From Qipengyuania gaetbuli (lineage in GTDB: Bacteria > Pseudomonadota > Alphaproteobacteria > Sphingomonadales > Sphingomonadaceae), in the NCBI RefSeq assembly GCF_020171365.1, contig NZ_JAIUZO010000002.1, forward strand, positions 1,674,001 to 1,738,000: a stretch of 64,000 nucleotides of DNA, read 5' to 3'. The notes below the pieces were generated by a model that worked only from the letters and a program-made list of their open reading frames with translations, did not search any database and was not told the DNA's origin. This document shows positions 25,340 to 34,401 of the stretch, piece by piece; within the stretch, counting starts at the first letter, position 1; each line of letters opens with the position of its first letter. The position numbers were made by a program, and so were the translations under genes.

Positions 25340-26668
25340 ATGCCGCCTTTCATTGTCAATATCGCCGGTATCCTCGCGATCCTCCTGATCGCCTTCCTGC
25401 TGTCCACCGGCAAGCGCCGCATCAAGCTGCGCGTCGTGGGCGCGGCTTTCGCATTGCAGGCGCTCATGGCGCTGCTCGTCCTGCGCACGCCCTGGGGTGT
25501 CGAGGCGATCCAGGCGATGTCGAACGGCGTCATTGCCCTGCTCGACTATTCCAAGGCGGGTATCACCGCGATCTTCGGCCCGATGGAGGGCAATCCCTTC
25601 ACCAACACCTTCGTGATCGCCGCCCTGCCGGTGATCATCTTCTTCGCCGCGCTCGTCTCGATCCTCTACCACTGGGGTATCATGCAGCGGCTGGTGCGCT
25701 GGGTCGGCGGAGCGATCGGCTGGATTACGGGTATCTCCAAGGTGGAAGCGCTCGGCAGTGCGGCCAATATCTTCGTCGGCCAGTCGGAAAGCCCGCTGGT
25801 CGTGCGCCCTTATCTCGCAGCGCTCACGCCCAGCCGCCTGTTCACCCTGATGAGCGTCGGCATGGCCGGCGTGGCGGGCACGATCCTGGCTGCCTATGCC
25901 AGCTTCATCGGCGCAGAGGCCGTGCCTTTCCTGCTTGCAGCCGCCTTCATGTCGGCACCCGGCGGTATCCTGATGGCCAAGATCATCATGCCCGACGACG
26001 AGAGCGATCTCGCACGCGACGCGGCCGAGATGGCCGAAGTCAAGCTGCCCGATGCCCGCATCAGCGGCGACGGGCCGGCGGCTCTCACAGAAAGCGGCAA
26101 GCCGCACGAGGTCGAAGTGGCCGAGACTTTCGAGGAAGGCCACAAGCCTGCCAATGTCATCGAGGCAGCGGCCCAAGGCACCCAGACCGGCGTGAAGCTG
26201 GCGGTTGCCGTCGGTGCCATGGTCATGGTCTTCGTCGCGCTGGTCGCGCTCGCCAACGGCATCCTTGGCGGCATCGGCGGCTGGTTCGGCTATCCCGACA
26301 TCAGCTTCCAGCAGCTGCTCGGCTATGTATTCGCGCCGGTCATGTACCTCATCGGAATTCCGTGGGAGCAGGCTGGCGCTGCCGGCGGGCTGTTCGGCAC
26401 CAAGATCGTGCTCAACGAATTCGTCGCCTTCATCGAACTGGGCGCGATGGACGCGACTGTCCTTACCGAACGCAGCCGGGCGATCATCACTTTCGCGCTC
26501 TGCGGCTTTGCGAATTTCAGCTCGATCGCCATCCAGATGGCAGTGACGGGCGGCCTTGCGCCAAATCAAAGACCGGTCATCGCCAAGCTCGGTATCCGCG
26601 CCCTGGCTGCCGGTAGCCTCGCCAACCTGATGAGCGCGGCACTGGCGGGACTCTTCCTACCGTATTAA
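25340..26668 (+). CDS. nupC: NupC-family concentrative nucleoside transporter
   Basis: This 442-residue inner-membrane symporter of the CNT family has about eight to ten helices. Signatures are FVGQSESPLVVRPYL, which forms part of the nucleoside site, LLAAAFMSAPGGILMAKI, GTKIVLNEFVAFIEL and ALCGFANFSSIAIQMAVTGGLAPNQR. A longer hydrophilic loop (residues about 215-280, DDESDLARDAAE onward) interrupts the membrane domain and is acidic. It would import nucleosides with H+ or Na+. The 2OG oxygenase gene follows after 14 bases on the same strand. Confidence 0.93.
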   Translation: MPPFIVNIAGILAILLIAFLLSTGKRRIKLRVVGAAFALQALMALLVLRTPWGVEAIQAMSNGVIALLDYSKAGITAIFGPMEGNPFTNTFVIAALPVIIFFAALVSILYHWGIMQRLVRWVGGAIGWITGISKVEALGSAANIFVGQSESPLVVRPYLAALTPSRLFTLMSVGMAGVAGTILAAYASFIGAEAVPFLLAAAFMSAPGGILMAKIIMPDDESDLARDAAEMAEVKLPDARISGDGPAALTESGKPHEVEVAETFEEGHKPANVIEAAAQGTQTGVKLAVAVGAMVMVFVALVALANGILGGIGGWFGYPDISFQQLLGYVFAPVMYLIGIPWEQAGAAGGLFGTKIVLNEFVAFIELGAMDATVLTERSRAIITFALCGFANFSSIAIQMAVTGGLAPNQRPVIAKLGIRALAAGSLANLMSAALAGLFLPY

Positions 26669-26682
26669 GGGCCGCTTCCATT

Positions 26683-27624
26683 ATGACCGATTCCAACACC
26701 GATATCGCGGTTGTGTCGCTGGCACAGCCGCTCGAAAACATCGCCGACGAACTTGGCCGCAGCTTCCAGGAATACGGCTTTGCCGTAATCCGCGACCATG
26801 GCATCCCGCAGGAGCTGATCGACCGCGCCGAAGCGCTGTCGAAGGAATTCTTCGCGCTGCCGGACGAAGCCAAGCGCGCCTACCACATCCCGGGCGGGGG
26901 CGGCGCACGCGGCTACACGCCGTTCGGGACCGAGAAGGCCAAGGATGCCAAGGTCCACGACCTCAAGGAATTCTGGCACGTCGGGCGCGAACTTCCCGAA
27001 GGGCACGAGCTGGCCGAATACATGGCCGCCAATGTCTGGCCGGACGAGGTCGACGGCTTCCGTGAGACCTTCACCGAACTCTACACGGCCTTCGAGGAAG
27101 CCGGCGGCCGCGTGCTGGAGGCGATCGCGCTCCATCTCGGCCTGCCGCGCGAGTTCTTCGCCGCCACCGTCAAGGACGGCAATTCGGTCATGCGCCTGCT
27201 GCGCTACCCGCCGCTCGAAGGCGCGGAAGCCGAAGGAGCCATCCGTGCCGCAGCGCATGGCGACATCAACACGATCACGCTGCTGCTGGGCGCGGAAGAG
27301 GCCGGCCTCGAACTGCTGACCAAGCAGGACGAATGGAAGGCCGTGGACGTTCCGGAAGGCGCGCTGGTCATCAATGTCGGCGACATGCTCGACCGGCTGA
27401 CCAACGGCAAGCTGCGTTCGACCACGCACCGCGTGGTCAATCCGCGCGGCGAGGCGGCATACCGGGCGCGCTATTCGATGCCCTTCTTCCTGCACTTCCG
27501 CCCGGACTACACGATCGAGACGCTGGAAAGCTGCATCGATCCGGCGCGTCCGGACGACCATCCGGCGCCGATTTCCAGCCACGATTTCCTGCTGCAGCGC
27601 CTGCGCGAGATCAATCTCGCCTGA
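26683..27624 (+). CDS. Isopenicillin-N-synthase-like 2-oxoglutarate/Fe(II) oxygenase
   Basis: The 313-residue enzyme has the DIOX_N domain (EYGFAVIRDHGIP) and a double-stranded beta-helix with the facial triad His192-x-Asp194 (AAHGDINTITLLL) and His249 (STTHRVVNP). Arg263 followed by Ser (ARYSMPFF) is the RxS motif that binds 2-oxoglutarate. This group includes isopenicillin N synthase, ethylene-forming enzyme and many unassigned oxygenases; the substrate is unknown. It is 14 bases after nupC and is likely co-transcribed, so a nucleoside-related substrate is conceivable but unproven. Confidence 0.9.
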   Translation: MTDSNTDIAVVSLAQPLENIADELGRSFQEYGFAVIRDHGIPQELIDRAEALSKEFFALPDEAKRAYHIPGGGGARGYTPFGTEKAKDAKVHDLKEFWHVGRELPEGHELAEYMAANVWPDEVDGFRETFTELYTAFEEAGGRVLEAIALHLGLPREFFAATVKDGNSVMRLLRYPPLEGAEAEGAIRAAAHGDINTITLLLGAEEAGLELLTKQDEWKAVDVPEGALVINVGDMLDRLTNGKLRSTTHRVVNPRGEAAYRARYSMPFFLHFRPDYTIETLESCIDPARPDDHPAPISSHDFLLQRLREINLA

Positions 27625-27892
27625 TCCGGACAACCCCGATCCGCCGTGGGCCCAAATCCGCGGCGGAACCCGGCCGGCAAGATAAATTCCAAATGGTGCA
27701 ATTTTGCAACTTATCTAAGTTACTGAATTACTTGAATTTATCCCCTTTTGTGGCGCAATTGATTCACAGCCCCCGGTGGCTGTCTTGACTCTGTCACAAA
27801 AGCATCGCTTTGCCGAAACATGCACGGCCTAGCGGGGCTGCGCTTCCGTAAAGCATCAAGTATTCACCCGAAGAGACGAAGGGGTCTTCTCG
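27625..27892. other. AT-rich regulatory region upstream of the TonB-dependent receptor
   Basis: This 268-base gap holds no gene. Near its start TCCGCCG (27640-27646) can pair with CGGCGGA (27661-27667), a possible hairpin without a T-run. From about 27690 to 27760 the sequence is unusually AT-rich for this genome. It includes an inverted repeat TGCAA-TT-TTGCA and a tandem TTACTGAA / TTACTTGAA. A TTGACT hexamer lies near 27785. These look like promoter and operator material for the receptor gene, but no specific regulator can be named. Confidence 0.45.
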
Positions 27893-30412
27893 ATGAAGTT
27901 CAAATATCTCCTGGCCACGTCGGTGGCTGGTATCGCAGCTGCAGGCGCAATGCCCGCCGCAGCCCAGTCGACCGGTTCGATCGACTTCGATGACGATGTG
28001 ATCATCGTTACCGGCACCACCGATAACGGTGTCGGCGGCGTCGAAATCCCGAACACCACCAAGGCGAAGCAGGTCCTCAACGAAGAGATCATCCGTCGCC
28101 AGCGTCCGGGCCAGACGGTCAACGACATCGTGAACCTGGTTCCCGGCGTCAGCTTCCAGAACAACGACCCCTGGGGTTCGTCGGGCGGTGGCTTCACCAT
28201 CCGCGGCTTCAGCTCGGACCGCGTTTCGCAGACCCTCGACGGCCTGCCGCTGAACGATTCGGGTAACTACGCCCTCTACACCAACCAGCAGGTCGACCCG
28301 GAAGTCCTCGAAGAGGTCAACGTCAACCTCGGCACCACCGACGTCGACAGCCCGACTGCTTCGGCAACCGGCGGCACGATCAACATCCGTACGCGTGAGC
28401 CCAGCGACGACGCCGGCATCACCGCGACGATGACCTTCGGCGATGTCCTCTCGAAGGGCGCAGAAGACACCGTCTACATGCGCGGTTTCGTGATGCTCGA
28501 CACCGGCGACATCACCGGCAACGGCCTCAAGATGTTCGGTTCGGCCAGCTACACCAGCTACGGCGTTCCCTATAACCCGTACGGCAAGATCGATAAGAAG
28601 CAGTTCAACGCCCGCATCTGGCAGGACCTGGGTTCGAACGGCGACTTCGTGGCGGTTTCGGGCCACTACAACGAGAACCGCAACAACTTCGCCGGTTCGG
28701 AAAGCCTGCGCTTCCTCCTGCCGATGGCTGAAGATGGCGAAGTCGAAATCAACGGCGTCACCTACAACGACAAGGAAGGCCGTTTCTCGATCTACGAGAC
28801 CAACGGCGAATATCCCTGCAGCATCGCGGCCGACGAACTGGTCGGCGGCGTGGGCAACCCCGGCGTCAGCGACCGCTACGACGATCGCAACGGTTGCGGC
28901 GCGGCATTCTACCGTCGCTACAACCCGTCGAACACGGGCAACATCCGCGGCGCCTCGCGCTTCAGCATCGGTGACAGCCTGACCTTCACGTTCGATCCGA
29001 GCTACCAGTACGTCAAGGCGAACGGTGGCGGCCCCGACGATCTGCGTGAACAGTTCTTCACTGTGAACGGCGGCTCCTACACGGGTGCCTTCAACGGCGG
29101 TTACTACTTCGGCCGCGACCTCAACGGCGACGGCGACCTGCTCGACCGCCTGGCAGGTACCGACCCGAGCCAGACCACGACCGACCGTTACGGCGTCATT
29201 GCCAACCTGATCTACGACATCGCCGACAACCATCGTGCGCGTCTGACCTACACCTGGGACCGTGCACGTCACCGTCAGACCGGTGAAATCAGCGGCATGT
29301 ACGAGAACGGTGAACCGTGGAACGTGTTCGCGATCGACGAGCCGGTGCTCGACGTGAACGGCAACCCCGTCCAGAAGCGTGACCGCCTGTCCTATGCCAT
29401 CCTGCACCAGGTTTCGGCAGAGTACACCGGCCAGTTCGGCGACCTCACCGCGAAGCTCGCCCTGCGCGCTCCGTTCTTTACCCGTGAGCTGAACCAGAAC
29501 TGCTTCACCACCTCGGCTGGCGGCTTCGTCGACTGTCCGAACCCGGGTGCGGACCTGTCGAACTACGTGAACGCTTCGTTCAACGACGACCACGCCGCGC
29601 CGCAGTCGCGTACCTACAAGTATGACGAACTGCTGCCGAACGTCGGCTTCACCTACGACATCAGCGACGCGATGTCGGTGTTCGGTAACTACGCCAAGGG
29701 CCTCTCGGTCCCCGGCACCGACCCGCTGTACGATTCGCTGTACTTCGCCGATGAAGACTTCGCTCGTCCGGTTCCGGAAACGACCGACAGCTTCGACCTC
29801 GGCATGCGTTACCAGAACGGTGACATCGAAGCCCAGCTTGGTGCCTACTACACCAAGTACAACAACCGCCTCGCGGTTGCGTTCGACCCGACTGCCAACA
29901 ACGGCGAAGGCGAGTTCGTCTTCCGTAACCTCGGCAAGGTCGACAAGTGGGGCATCGATGGCTCGATCGCCTACCGTCCGTCGCGCAACTCGCTCCTGTA
30001 TGTCTTCGGTTCGTACAACGACTCCGAAATCCAGGACGACGTGCTTGACGAGAACGGCGTGATCCCGACCGCCGGCAAGCAGGAATCGGGTACCCCGACC
30101 TACTCGTTCGGTGGCCGCGGCCAGATCGCCTTCGGTGACTTCGAACTGGGCGCCCAGGTGAAGCACACCGGTCCGCGCTGGATCAACGACACCAACCAGG
30201 ACAAGGCTCCGTCCTACACCGTGGTCGACCTCGACGCGCGTATCACGCTCGGCGAATTCGCAACCGGCGGTGACGCAGCCATCCAGCTGAACCTCACCAA
30301 CCTGTTCGATGAATATTACATCGGCTTCTTCGGTGGCTCGCTGGACGACTTCGGCTTCGCACAGATCGGTGCTCCGCGCGCCGGCAGCATTTCGCTGATC
30401 ATCGGCTACTAA
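27893..30412 (+). CDS. TonB-dependent outer-membrane receptor
   Basis: This 839-residue receptor has a signal peptide (residues 1-24, ending MPAAAQ), a TonB-box-like DDDVIIVTG at about residues 33-41, a plug domain (NDIVNLVPGVSFQNNDPW, FTIRGFSSDRVSQTLDGLP, GGTINIRTREP) and a C-terminal 22-strand barrel. The final LNLTNLFDEYYIGFFG and terminal aromatic IGY are standard. Codon use differs from neighbours (many CGT, GGT, AAC and GAC codons), suggesting high expression. The ligand is unknown. It ends at a strong terminator; tonB lies 3 kb downstream beyond the hybrid kinase gene. Confidence 0.93.
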   Translation: MKFKYLLATSVAGIAAAGAMPAAAQSTGSIDFDDDVIIVTGTTDNGVGGVEIPNTTKAKQVLNEEIIRRQRPGQTVNDIVNLVPGVSFQNNDPWGSSGGGFTIRGFSSDRVSQTLDGLPLNDSGNYALYTNQQVDPEVLEEVNVNLGTTDVDSPTASATGGTINIRTREPSDDAGITATMTFGDVLSKGAEDTVYMRGFVMLDTGDITGNGLKMFGSASYTSYGVPYNPYGKIDKKQFNARIWQDLGSNGDFVAVSGHYNENRNNFAGSESLRFLLPMAEDGEVEINGVTYNDKEGRFSIYETNGEYPCSIAADELVGGVGNPGVSDRYDDRNGCGAAFYRRYNPSNTGNIRGASRFSIGDSLTFTFDPSYQYVKANGGGPDDLREQFFTVNGGSYTGAFNGGYYFGRDLNGDGDLLDRLAGTDPSQTTTDRYGVIANLIYDIADNHRARLTYTWDRARHRQTGEISGMYENGEPWNVFAIDEPVLDVNGNPVQKRDRLSYAILHQVSAEYTGQFGDLTAKLALRAPFFTRELNQNCFTTSAGGFVDCPNPGADLSNYVNASFNDDHAAPQSRTYKYDELLPNVGFTYDISDAMSVFGNYAKGLSVPGTDPLYDSLYFADEDFARPVPETTDSFDLGMRYQNGDIEAQLGAYYTKYNNRLAVAFDPTANNGEGEFVFRNLGKVDKWGIDGSIAYRPSRNSLLYVFGSYNDSEIQDDVLDENGVIPTAGKQESGTPTYSFGGRGQIAFGDFELGAQVKHTGPRWINDTNQDKAPSYTVVDLDARITLGEFATGGDAAIQLNLTNLFDEYYIGFFGGSLDDFGFAQIGAPRAGSISLIIGY

Positions 30413-30437
30413 GCCGGATCGCGAACCGAAAAGAAGA

Positions 30438-30468
30438 GGGCGGCTCCCATGCGGGGCCGCCCTTTTTC
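30438..30468 (+). terminator. Rho-independent terminator after the TonB receptor gene
   Basis: GGGCGGC-TCCC pairs with GGG(G)-GCCGCCC around an ATGC loop and is followed by TTTTTCTTT. It sits 26 bases after the receptor stop, in the convergent gap with the hybrid kinase gene. Confidence 0.9.
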
Positions 30469-30485
30469 TTTGCCCGAACTTACGG

Positions 30486-33284
30486 TCAGGCCGCCGCGAG
30501 CAGTTCTTCGGCCAGCTTGCGCCGAACGAGCGGCTCCACATTGGAGCGCAGGGCACGTTCCAGCGCCGCCGCCTTTTCACCCAGCCTTTCTTCGCCGAAT
30601 ATGCCTGCAGTGCCGGCAAGCTTGTGCACCGTGCGGGCCAGTTCCTCGACCCGGACGCCTTCGAGAACGTCTTCTTCCACCGCAGCGGCGACCGCTTCGA
30701 TCGCTTCAGTGCGGCGCGCGAGCCAGCGTTCCTGCATTTCGGGTGAGTGCCCGGTCGCGGGCACGCTGTTTCCGGGCTGCCCCGAGGTCGCGGCAACGTC
30801 AGGCACGATGCTCACCGGCAGCCAGCGGGCAAGCGATGCGGCCAGCTCCTCGAATACGAGCGGTTTTGCAAGGTGGGCCTGCATCCCCGATTCCAGCGCC
30901 GCAGCGATGTCTTCGGGAAAGGCGTTTGCGGTGAGCGCGATGATCGGCAGGTCGCCCGGCGTGATCCCGCTCCGGCGGATTTCGCGCGTTGCAGTATAGC
31001 CGTCGCAGCCCGGCATCTGGATATCCATCAGCACGATGTCGAAGGGATCGCCGCTGTCCGCTGCATCGAGCACGGCCGCAATGGCCTCGGCACCGTCATG
31101 CGCGATGCGCACCCTCTGTCCCAGGTCCTCGAGCATCGCAGCGACGAGCATCCGGTTGATGTCGTGATCTTCGGCCAGCAGGATGCGGCCGTTCGCCTTT
31201 GGGGCCTGCACTTGCCCGGCCCGCCGTTCTTTCGGATGCGGACCGGGCACTGCGCCCTTGGCCTGTTCCAGCGGCACCCGCAGCGAAAAGCGCGAGCCGA
31301 CGCCAGGCATCGAATCCACTCCCAGCGATCCGCCGAGAATTTCGGCAAGTTGCCGCGAAATGGCGAGGCCAAGGCCGGTCCCGCCGAACCTGCGCGTCGT
31401 GCTCGCCTCCTCCTGGACGAACGGATCGAAGATATTGTCGATCCGGTCGGGGGCGATCCCGATCCCGCTGTCTTCGACATCGATCACGAGGTTCGAACCT
31501 TCGACCCGGACCGAGATATCCACCCGCCCTTTCTCGGTGAACTTCACCGCATTGCCGACGAGGTTGAGCAAGATCTGGCGCAGGCGCAGCGGGTCGCCGC
31601 GCAGGAGGTGCGGTATGTCCGGCGGACAGGACAGTGTCAGCGCGATGCCTTTCTGGCCGGCGCCATCCATATGCAGCCTGACGCAGTCGTCGATCAGGAC
31701 CGGCAGGTCGAAGTCCTCGTAATTGATGACCAGCTGTCCGGATTCGATCTTCGAGATATCGAGGATATCGTTCAGCAGCATCATCATCGAACGGCCGGAA
31801 CGCGAAATGAGATCGGCATAGCGGGCGGCTTCCGGATCGAGTTCCAAGCGGGTGAGGAGGTCCGCGAAACCCAGCACGCCGTTCATGGGGGTGCGGATCT
31901 CGTGGCTCATGTTTGCGAGGAACTGCGCCTTCGCCCGCGCGGCGTTTTCCGCATGGCGGGTCGCGCGCTTCAACTTCCTTTCCAGCGCGACGCGCTTGGT
32001 CACGTCGCGCGCCGAGACAATGATGCCCTCGCGTTCCCCCGTCGCACTATCCAGCGCCAGCGCGCAGTCCGCTTCAATGTAGACGGCCTCTCCGGCCGTA
32101 TCGTCGAGGAAACGACGATAGGTGAACCGTTCGCTCCTACTGCTTCCTGACAGCAGCCGCTCCTGCGCTGCGGCGATAGCCTTGCGCGCTTCGGGATGGA
32201 CGCGCTCCGACGTGCGCCGTCCGACGAATTCGCGCGGGTCCGCGCCAAGCACGTGGCGGGTCGAGGGAGAGGCGTAGGTGCATACGCCCTCCAAATCGTA
32301 TCGCAGTATCGCATCGGTGATGTTGTCCGCCAGCAGTGCCATCTGCTTCTTGCCCTCGCGCACCTCGCGCAGCAGCCGCTCGCGGGTCGAAAGGATGGCG
32401 GCGACCGGGAAGCCGACAAGAACCGAGGAGGCCAGAAATGCCTCGAGAACCAGAAGCTGGGCGTAGAGCGGCATGGGCATGAGATTGATCGGACCTGTGC
32501 CAGCCTGCGTGCAGACCAGCGCGATGGTCGCCACCTTCAGGACCGAGAAAGCCGTCCCAAGCACGCCCAGGCGGAAAGCGTGGCAGACGATGACCGGCGG
32601 CACGAGGAACAGCAGCGGGTAGGCGGTCTGCAGGAAGACCACCAGCGTCACACCGGTGCCAAGCGTGGTCAGAAACGTCCATTCGAGGACCTCGCGGGCG
32701 GTTGGCCAGCGCGGGCTTTCCAGCGCGTCCCAGAAGACCAGCACAGAGGGCGCGATGATGATCATCGACAGCGCATCGGACGCGGCCCATTGCAGCAGCC
32801 CGGCAAGCGTCGCCTCTCCGCCCGACAGCGCCAGCGATGCGATAGTCGCCGAAGCCAGCGGCGCTGTAAGGCAGGCTCCGAATACAAAGCGCATCAACTC
32901 GTCGGTGTCGCCCATCCGGGGACGGGGACCGGCCAGCTTGCGAACGATTTCGACCGCGATCCAGATCTCCACGACATTGGCGAGGGAGAGAGCCAGCGCA
33001 GTGAATATCTCGTCCCCGACGATCCGGTTGGCCACCAGATTACCCGCGAACAGCGCAAGCAGGAACACGCGCTCGTTGGAAATGCGGGCGCGCAATAGGA
33101 CCGCGACGGCTATCGCATTCGGCAGCCAGACGACGGCGATCCGCCCGGACCCGCGCGTCAGGTCGATGCTGGCATAGGCGAGCAGGGCGAACCCCGCGAA
33201 GCCCAGCAGGGCGGCCAAAAGCATGCGCAAATCGATGCGGCGACTCCAGCCCGTCAGCGAGGGGCGCAGTGGTTGCGTTGCCAT
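30486..33284 (-). CDS. MASE1-PAS-HisKA-HATPase-REC-Hpt hybrid histidine kinase
   Basis: The 932-residue sensor begins at an ATG at 33284 with AGGAG upstream. Residues about 20-305 are a multi-helix MASE1 membrane sensor (VVWLPNAIAVAVLL, ANVVEIWIAVEIV). A PAS domain spans about 310-435. The phosphoaccepting His461 lies in MSHEIRTPMNGVLG, and the HATPase has NLVGNAVKFT and GGTGLGLAISRQL. A receiver domain follows with Asp754 (VLMDIQMPG), and a C-terminal Hpt domain has His887 (VHKLAGTAGIFG). All phosphorelay modules are therefore in one chain, and the final response regulator is elsewhere. It is divergent from tonB. Confidence 0.93.
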   Translation of the reverse strand: MATQPLRPSLTGWSRRIDLRMLLAALLGFAGFALLAYASIDLTRGSGRIAVVWLPNAIAVAVLLRARISNERVFLLALFAGNLVANRIVGDEIFTALALSLANVVEIWIAVEIVRKLAGPRPRMGDTDELMRFVFGACLTAPLASATIASLALSGGEATLAGLLQWAASDALSMIIIAPSVLVFWDALESPRWPTAREVLEWTFLTTLGTGVTLVVFLQTAYPLLFLVPPVIVCHAFRLGVLGTAFSVLKVATIALVCTQAGTGPINLMPMPLYAQLLVLEAFLASSVLVGFPVAAILSTRERLLREVREGKKQMALLADNITDAILRYDLEGVCTYASPSTRHVLGADPREFVGRRTSERVHPEARKAIAAAQERLLSGSSRSERFTYRRFLDDTAGEAVYIEADCALALDSATGEREGIIVSARDVTKRVALERKLKRATRHAENAARAKAQFLANMSHEIRTPMNGVLGFADLLTRLELDPEAARYADLISRSGRSMMMLLNDILDISKIESGQLVINYEDFDLPVLIDDCVRLHMDGAGQKGIALTLSCPPDIPHLLRGDPLRLRQILLNLVGNAVKFTEKGRVDISVRVEGSNLVIDVEDSGIGIAPDRIDNIFDPFVQEEASTTRRFGGTGLGLAISRQLAEILGGSLGVDSMPGVGSRFSLRVPLEQAKGAVPGPHPKERRAGQVQAPKANGRILLAEDHDINRMLVAAMLEDLGQRVRIAHDGAEAIAAVLDAADSGDPFDIVLMDIQMPGCDGYTATREIRRSGITPGDLPIIALTANAFPEDIAAALESGMQAHLAKPLVFEELAASLARWLPVSIVPDVAATSGQPGNSVPATGHSPEMQERWLARRTEAIEAVAAAVEEDVLEGVRVEELARTVHKLAGTAGIFGEERLGEKAAALERALRSNVEPLVRRKLAEELLAAA

Positions 33285-33323
33285 GGACGATCTCCTAGCC
33301 ATGACCCGAACGGCGGGCGGGTC

Positions 33324-33349
33324 GGAACAGGTGCGCCCCCTTTTCCGTT
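33324..33349 (+). promoter_or_regulatory. EcfG-type promoter before tonB (N17 spacer)
   Basis: GGAAC at 33324-33328 and CGTT at 33346-33349 are separated by 17 bases, one more than the two exact promoters in the stress locus. The predicted transcript start falls within a few bases of the tonB ATG at 33358, so the message would be nearly leaderless. The motif is seen; use by EcfG is inferred. Confidence 0.5.
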
Positions 33350-33357
33350 GGGGTGCA

Positions 33358-34083
33358 ATGACCGAAAGCGAAACCCGGTTCAGCACGACTAGGAGGCGGC
33401 CCAACGCTTGGGTTATCGCCCTCATACTGTTGATTCATTTGGGAATCTTCTACGCACTAATACGTGCCCTGGCGCCGGGCGTCGTCGCCACGGTGGAGCG
33501 CGAGGTCGTCTCTGCCTTCACGGTGACCGTCACCGCGCCGGAAGAGGAAACGCCCGAGGTCGAGCCGCAACCGGACGAGGGCGCGCAGGGTGATCCTGGT
33601 CGCGAGGCGGTGCCGCAGCCGGTAACCGCGCCAACGCCGCGCCGGCAGGTGCGCGAGGACCGGCCCGTGCCGCGCGCCTCCTCGACCGGAACCGCGACCG
33701 ATTCAGGCGCAACCCAATCGGGCGATGGCACCGGTGCTGCCGGAAGCGGTCTTGGCACGGGTGCGGGACGCGGCGGCGGCGGGCAGGGCGGCGTCGCTGC
33801 GACGAAGCCGGTGCTGGTCCGTGCGATCACGGACGCCAGTGCCTTTCCCGTCCCGCCCGGCGGGCGCGAGGCGCGGATCGGGAAGTCCGTGATCGTGAAG
33901 CTGACCGTGTCGGCGGAAGGCCGCGCAGTGACCTGTTCGATCTACCGCGCCAGCCCGTTCCCGGAAACCGATGCGACTGTGTGCCGACTGGCGCTGGACC
34001 AGCTGCGGTTCGAACCCGCGCGCAATGCCGAAGGCCAGCCGGTATCGGCGCCCTTCTATTACCAGCAGCGGTTCTTCAACTAG
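33358..34083 (+). CDS. tonB: TonB-type energy transducer
   Basis: The 241-residue protein has an N-terminal anchor (AWVIALILLIHLGIFYALI) with the conserved His, then a long periplasmic linker first rich in Glu/Pro and then in Gly/Thr/Ser. The C-terminal TonB domain (SVIVKLTVSAEGRAVTCSIYRASPFPETDATVCRLALDQLRFEPARN) matches the beta-strand/helix fold that contacts receptor TonB boxes. It energises outer-membrane receptors such as the one at 27.9 kb. exbB/exbD are not present here. The upstream EcfG-type promoter suggests stress-linked expression. Confidence 0.88.
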   Translation: MTESETRFSTTRRRPNAWVIALILLIHLGIFYALIRALAPGVVATVEREVVSAFTVTVTAPEEETPEVEPQPDEGAQGDPGREAVPQPVTAPTPRRQVREDRPVPRASSTGTATDSGATQSGDGTGAAGSGLGTGAGRGGGGQGGVAATKPVLVRAITDASAFPVPPGGREARIGKSVIVKLTVSAEGRAVTCSIYRASPFPETDATVCRLALDQLRFEPARNAEGQPVSAPFYYQQRFFN

Positions 34084-34092
34084 GAGTGGCGT

Positions 34093-34401
34093 CTAGGCCT
34101 TGGGCGGGGCGAGCAACTTCTCGCCCTTGCTCTTGATCGCGCCCTTGATCATCGGTTCGACGAAGGACAGCGCGAGCGGGATATCCACCTCGAACACGAC
34201 CTGGTTGTCTTCCACCAGCACGCGCGACTTGAGCGTTTGGCCCATGGTCGTGACATCGACGTTCATCGTGTCCTCGTTGGCCCATGACACGGTCACGTCG
34301 GCCATGCCGCCGGGCACGACCTCGGCGATTTCGTGACTGTGGTCGGACAGGCGGCGGCGGACTTCCTCCTTGGGAAGTTCGTGGGCGATCGGGACGCGCA
34401 T
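34093..34401 (-). CDS. Polyhydroxyalkanoic acid system family protein
   Basis: The 102-residue protein matches the small family found around PHA granule genes: MRVPIAHELPKEEVRRRL at the start, a central VSWANEDTMNVDVTTMG and a C-terminal IPLALSFVEPMIKGAIKSKGEKLL. No catalytic residues are evident, and a lipid-binding START-like or SRPBCC-like fold seems plausible. Its start overlaps the XpaC-like stop by one base. The PHA synthase and phasin genes are 24 kb away in this window. Confidence 0.82.
   Translation of the reverse strand: MRVPIAHELPKEEVRRRLSDHSHEIAEVVPGGMADVTVSWANEDTMNVDVTTMGQTLKSRVLVEDNQVVFEVDIPLALSFVEPMIKGAIKSKGEKLLAPPKA

Noticed and set aside
27794..30796. A 1000-codon open frame antisense to the TonB receptor gene
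   Set aside because: The sense frame encodes a complete TonB receptor with all motifs. The antisense frame has low-complexity Val/Ala/Arg content, no recognisable domain and no ribosome site. Its openness is explained by the biased codon use of the receptor gene.
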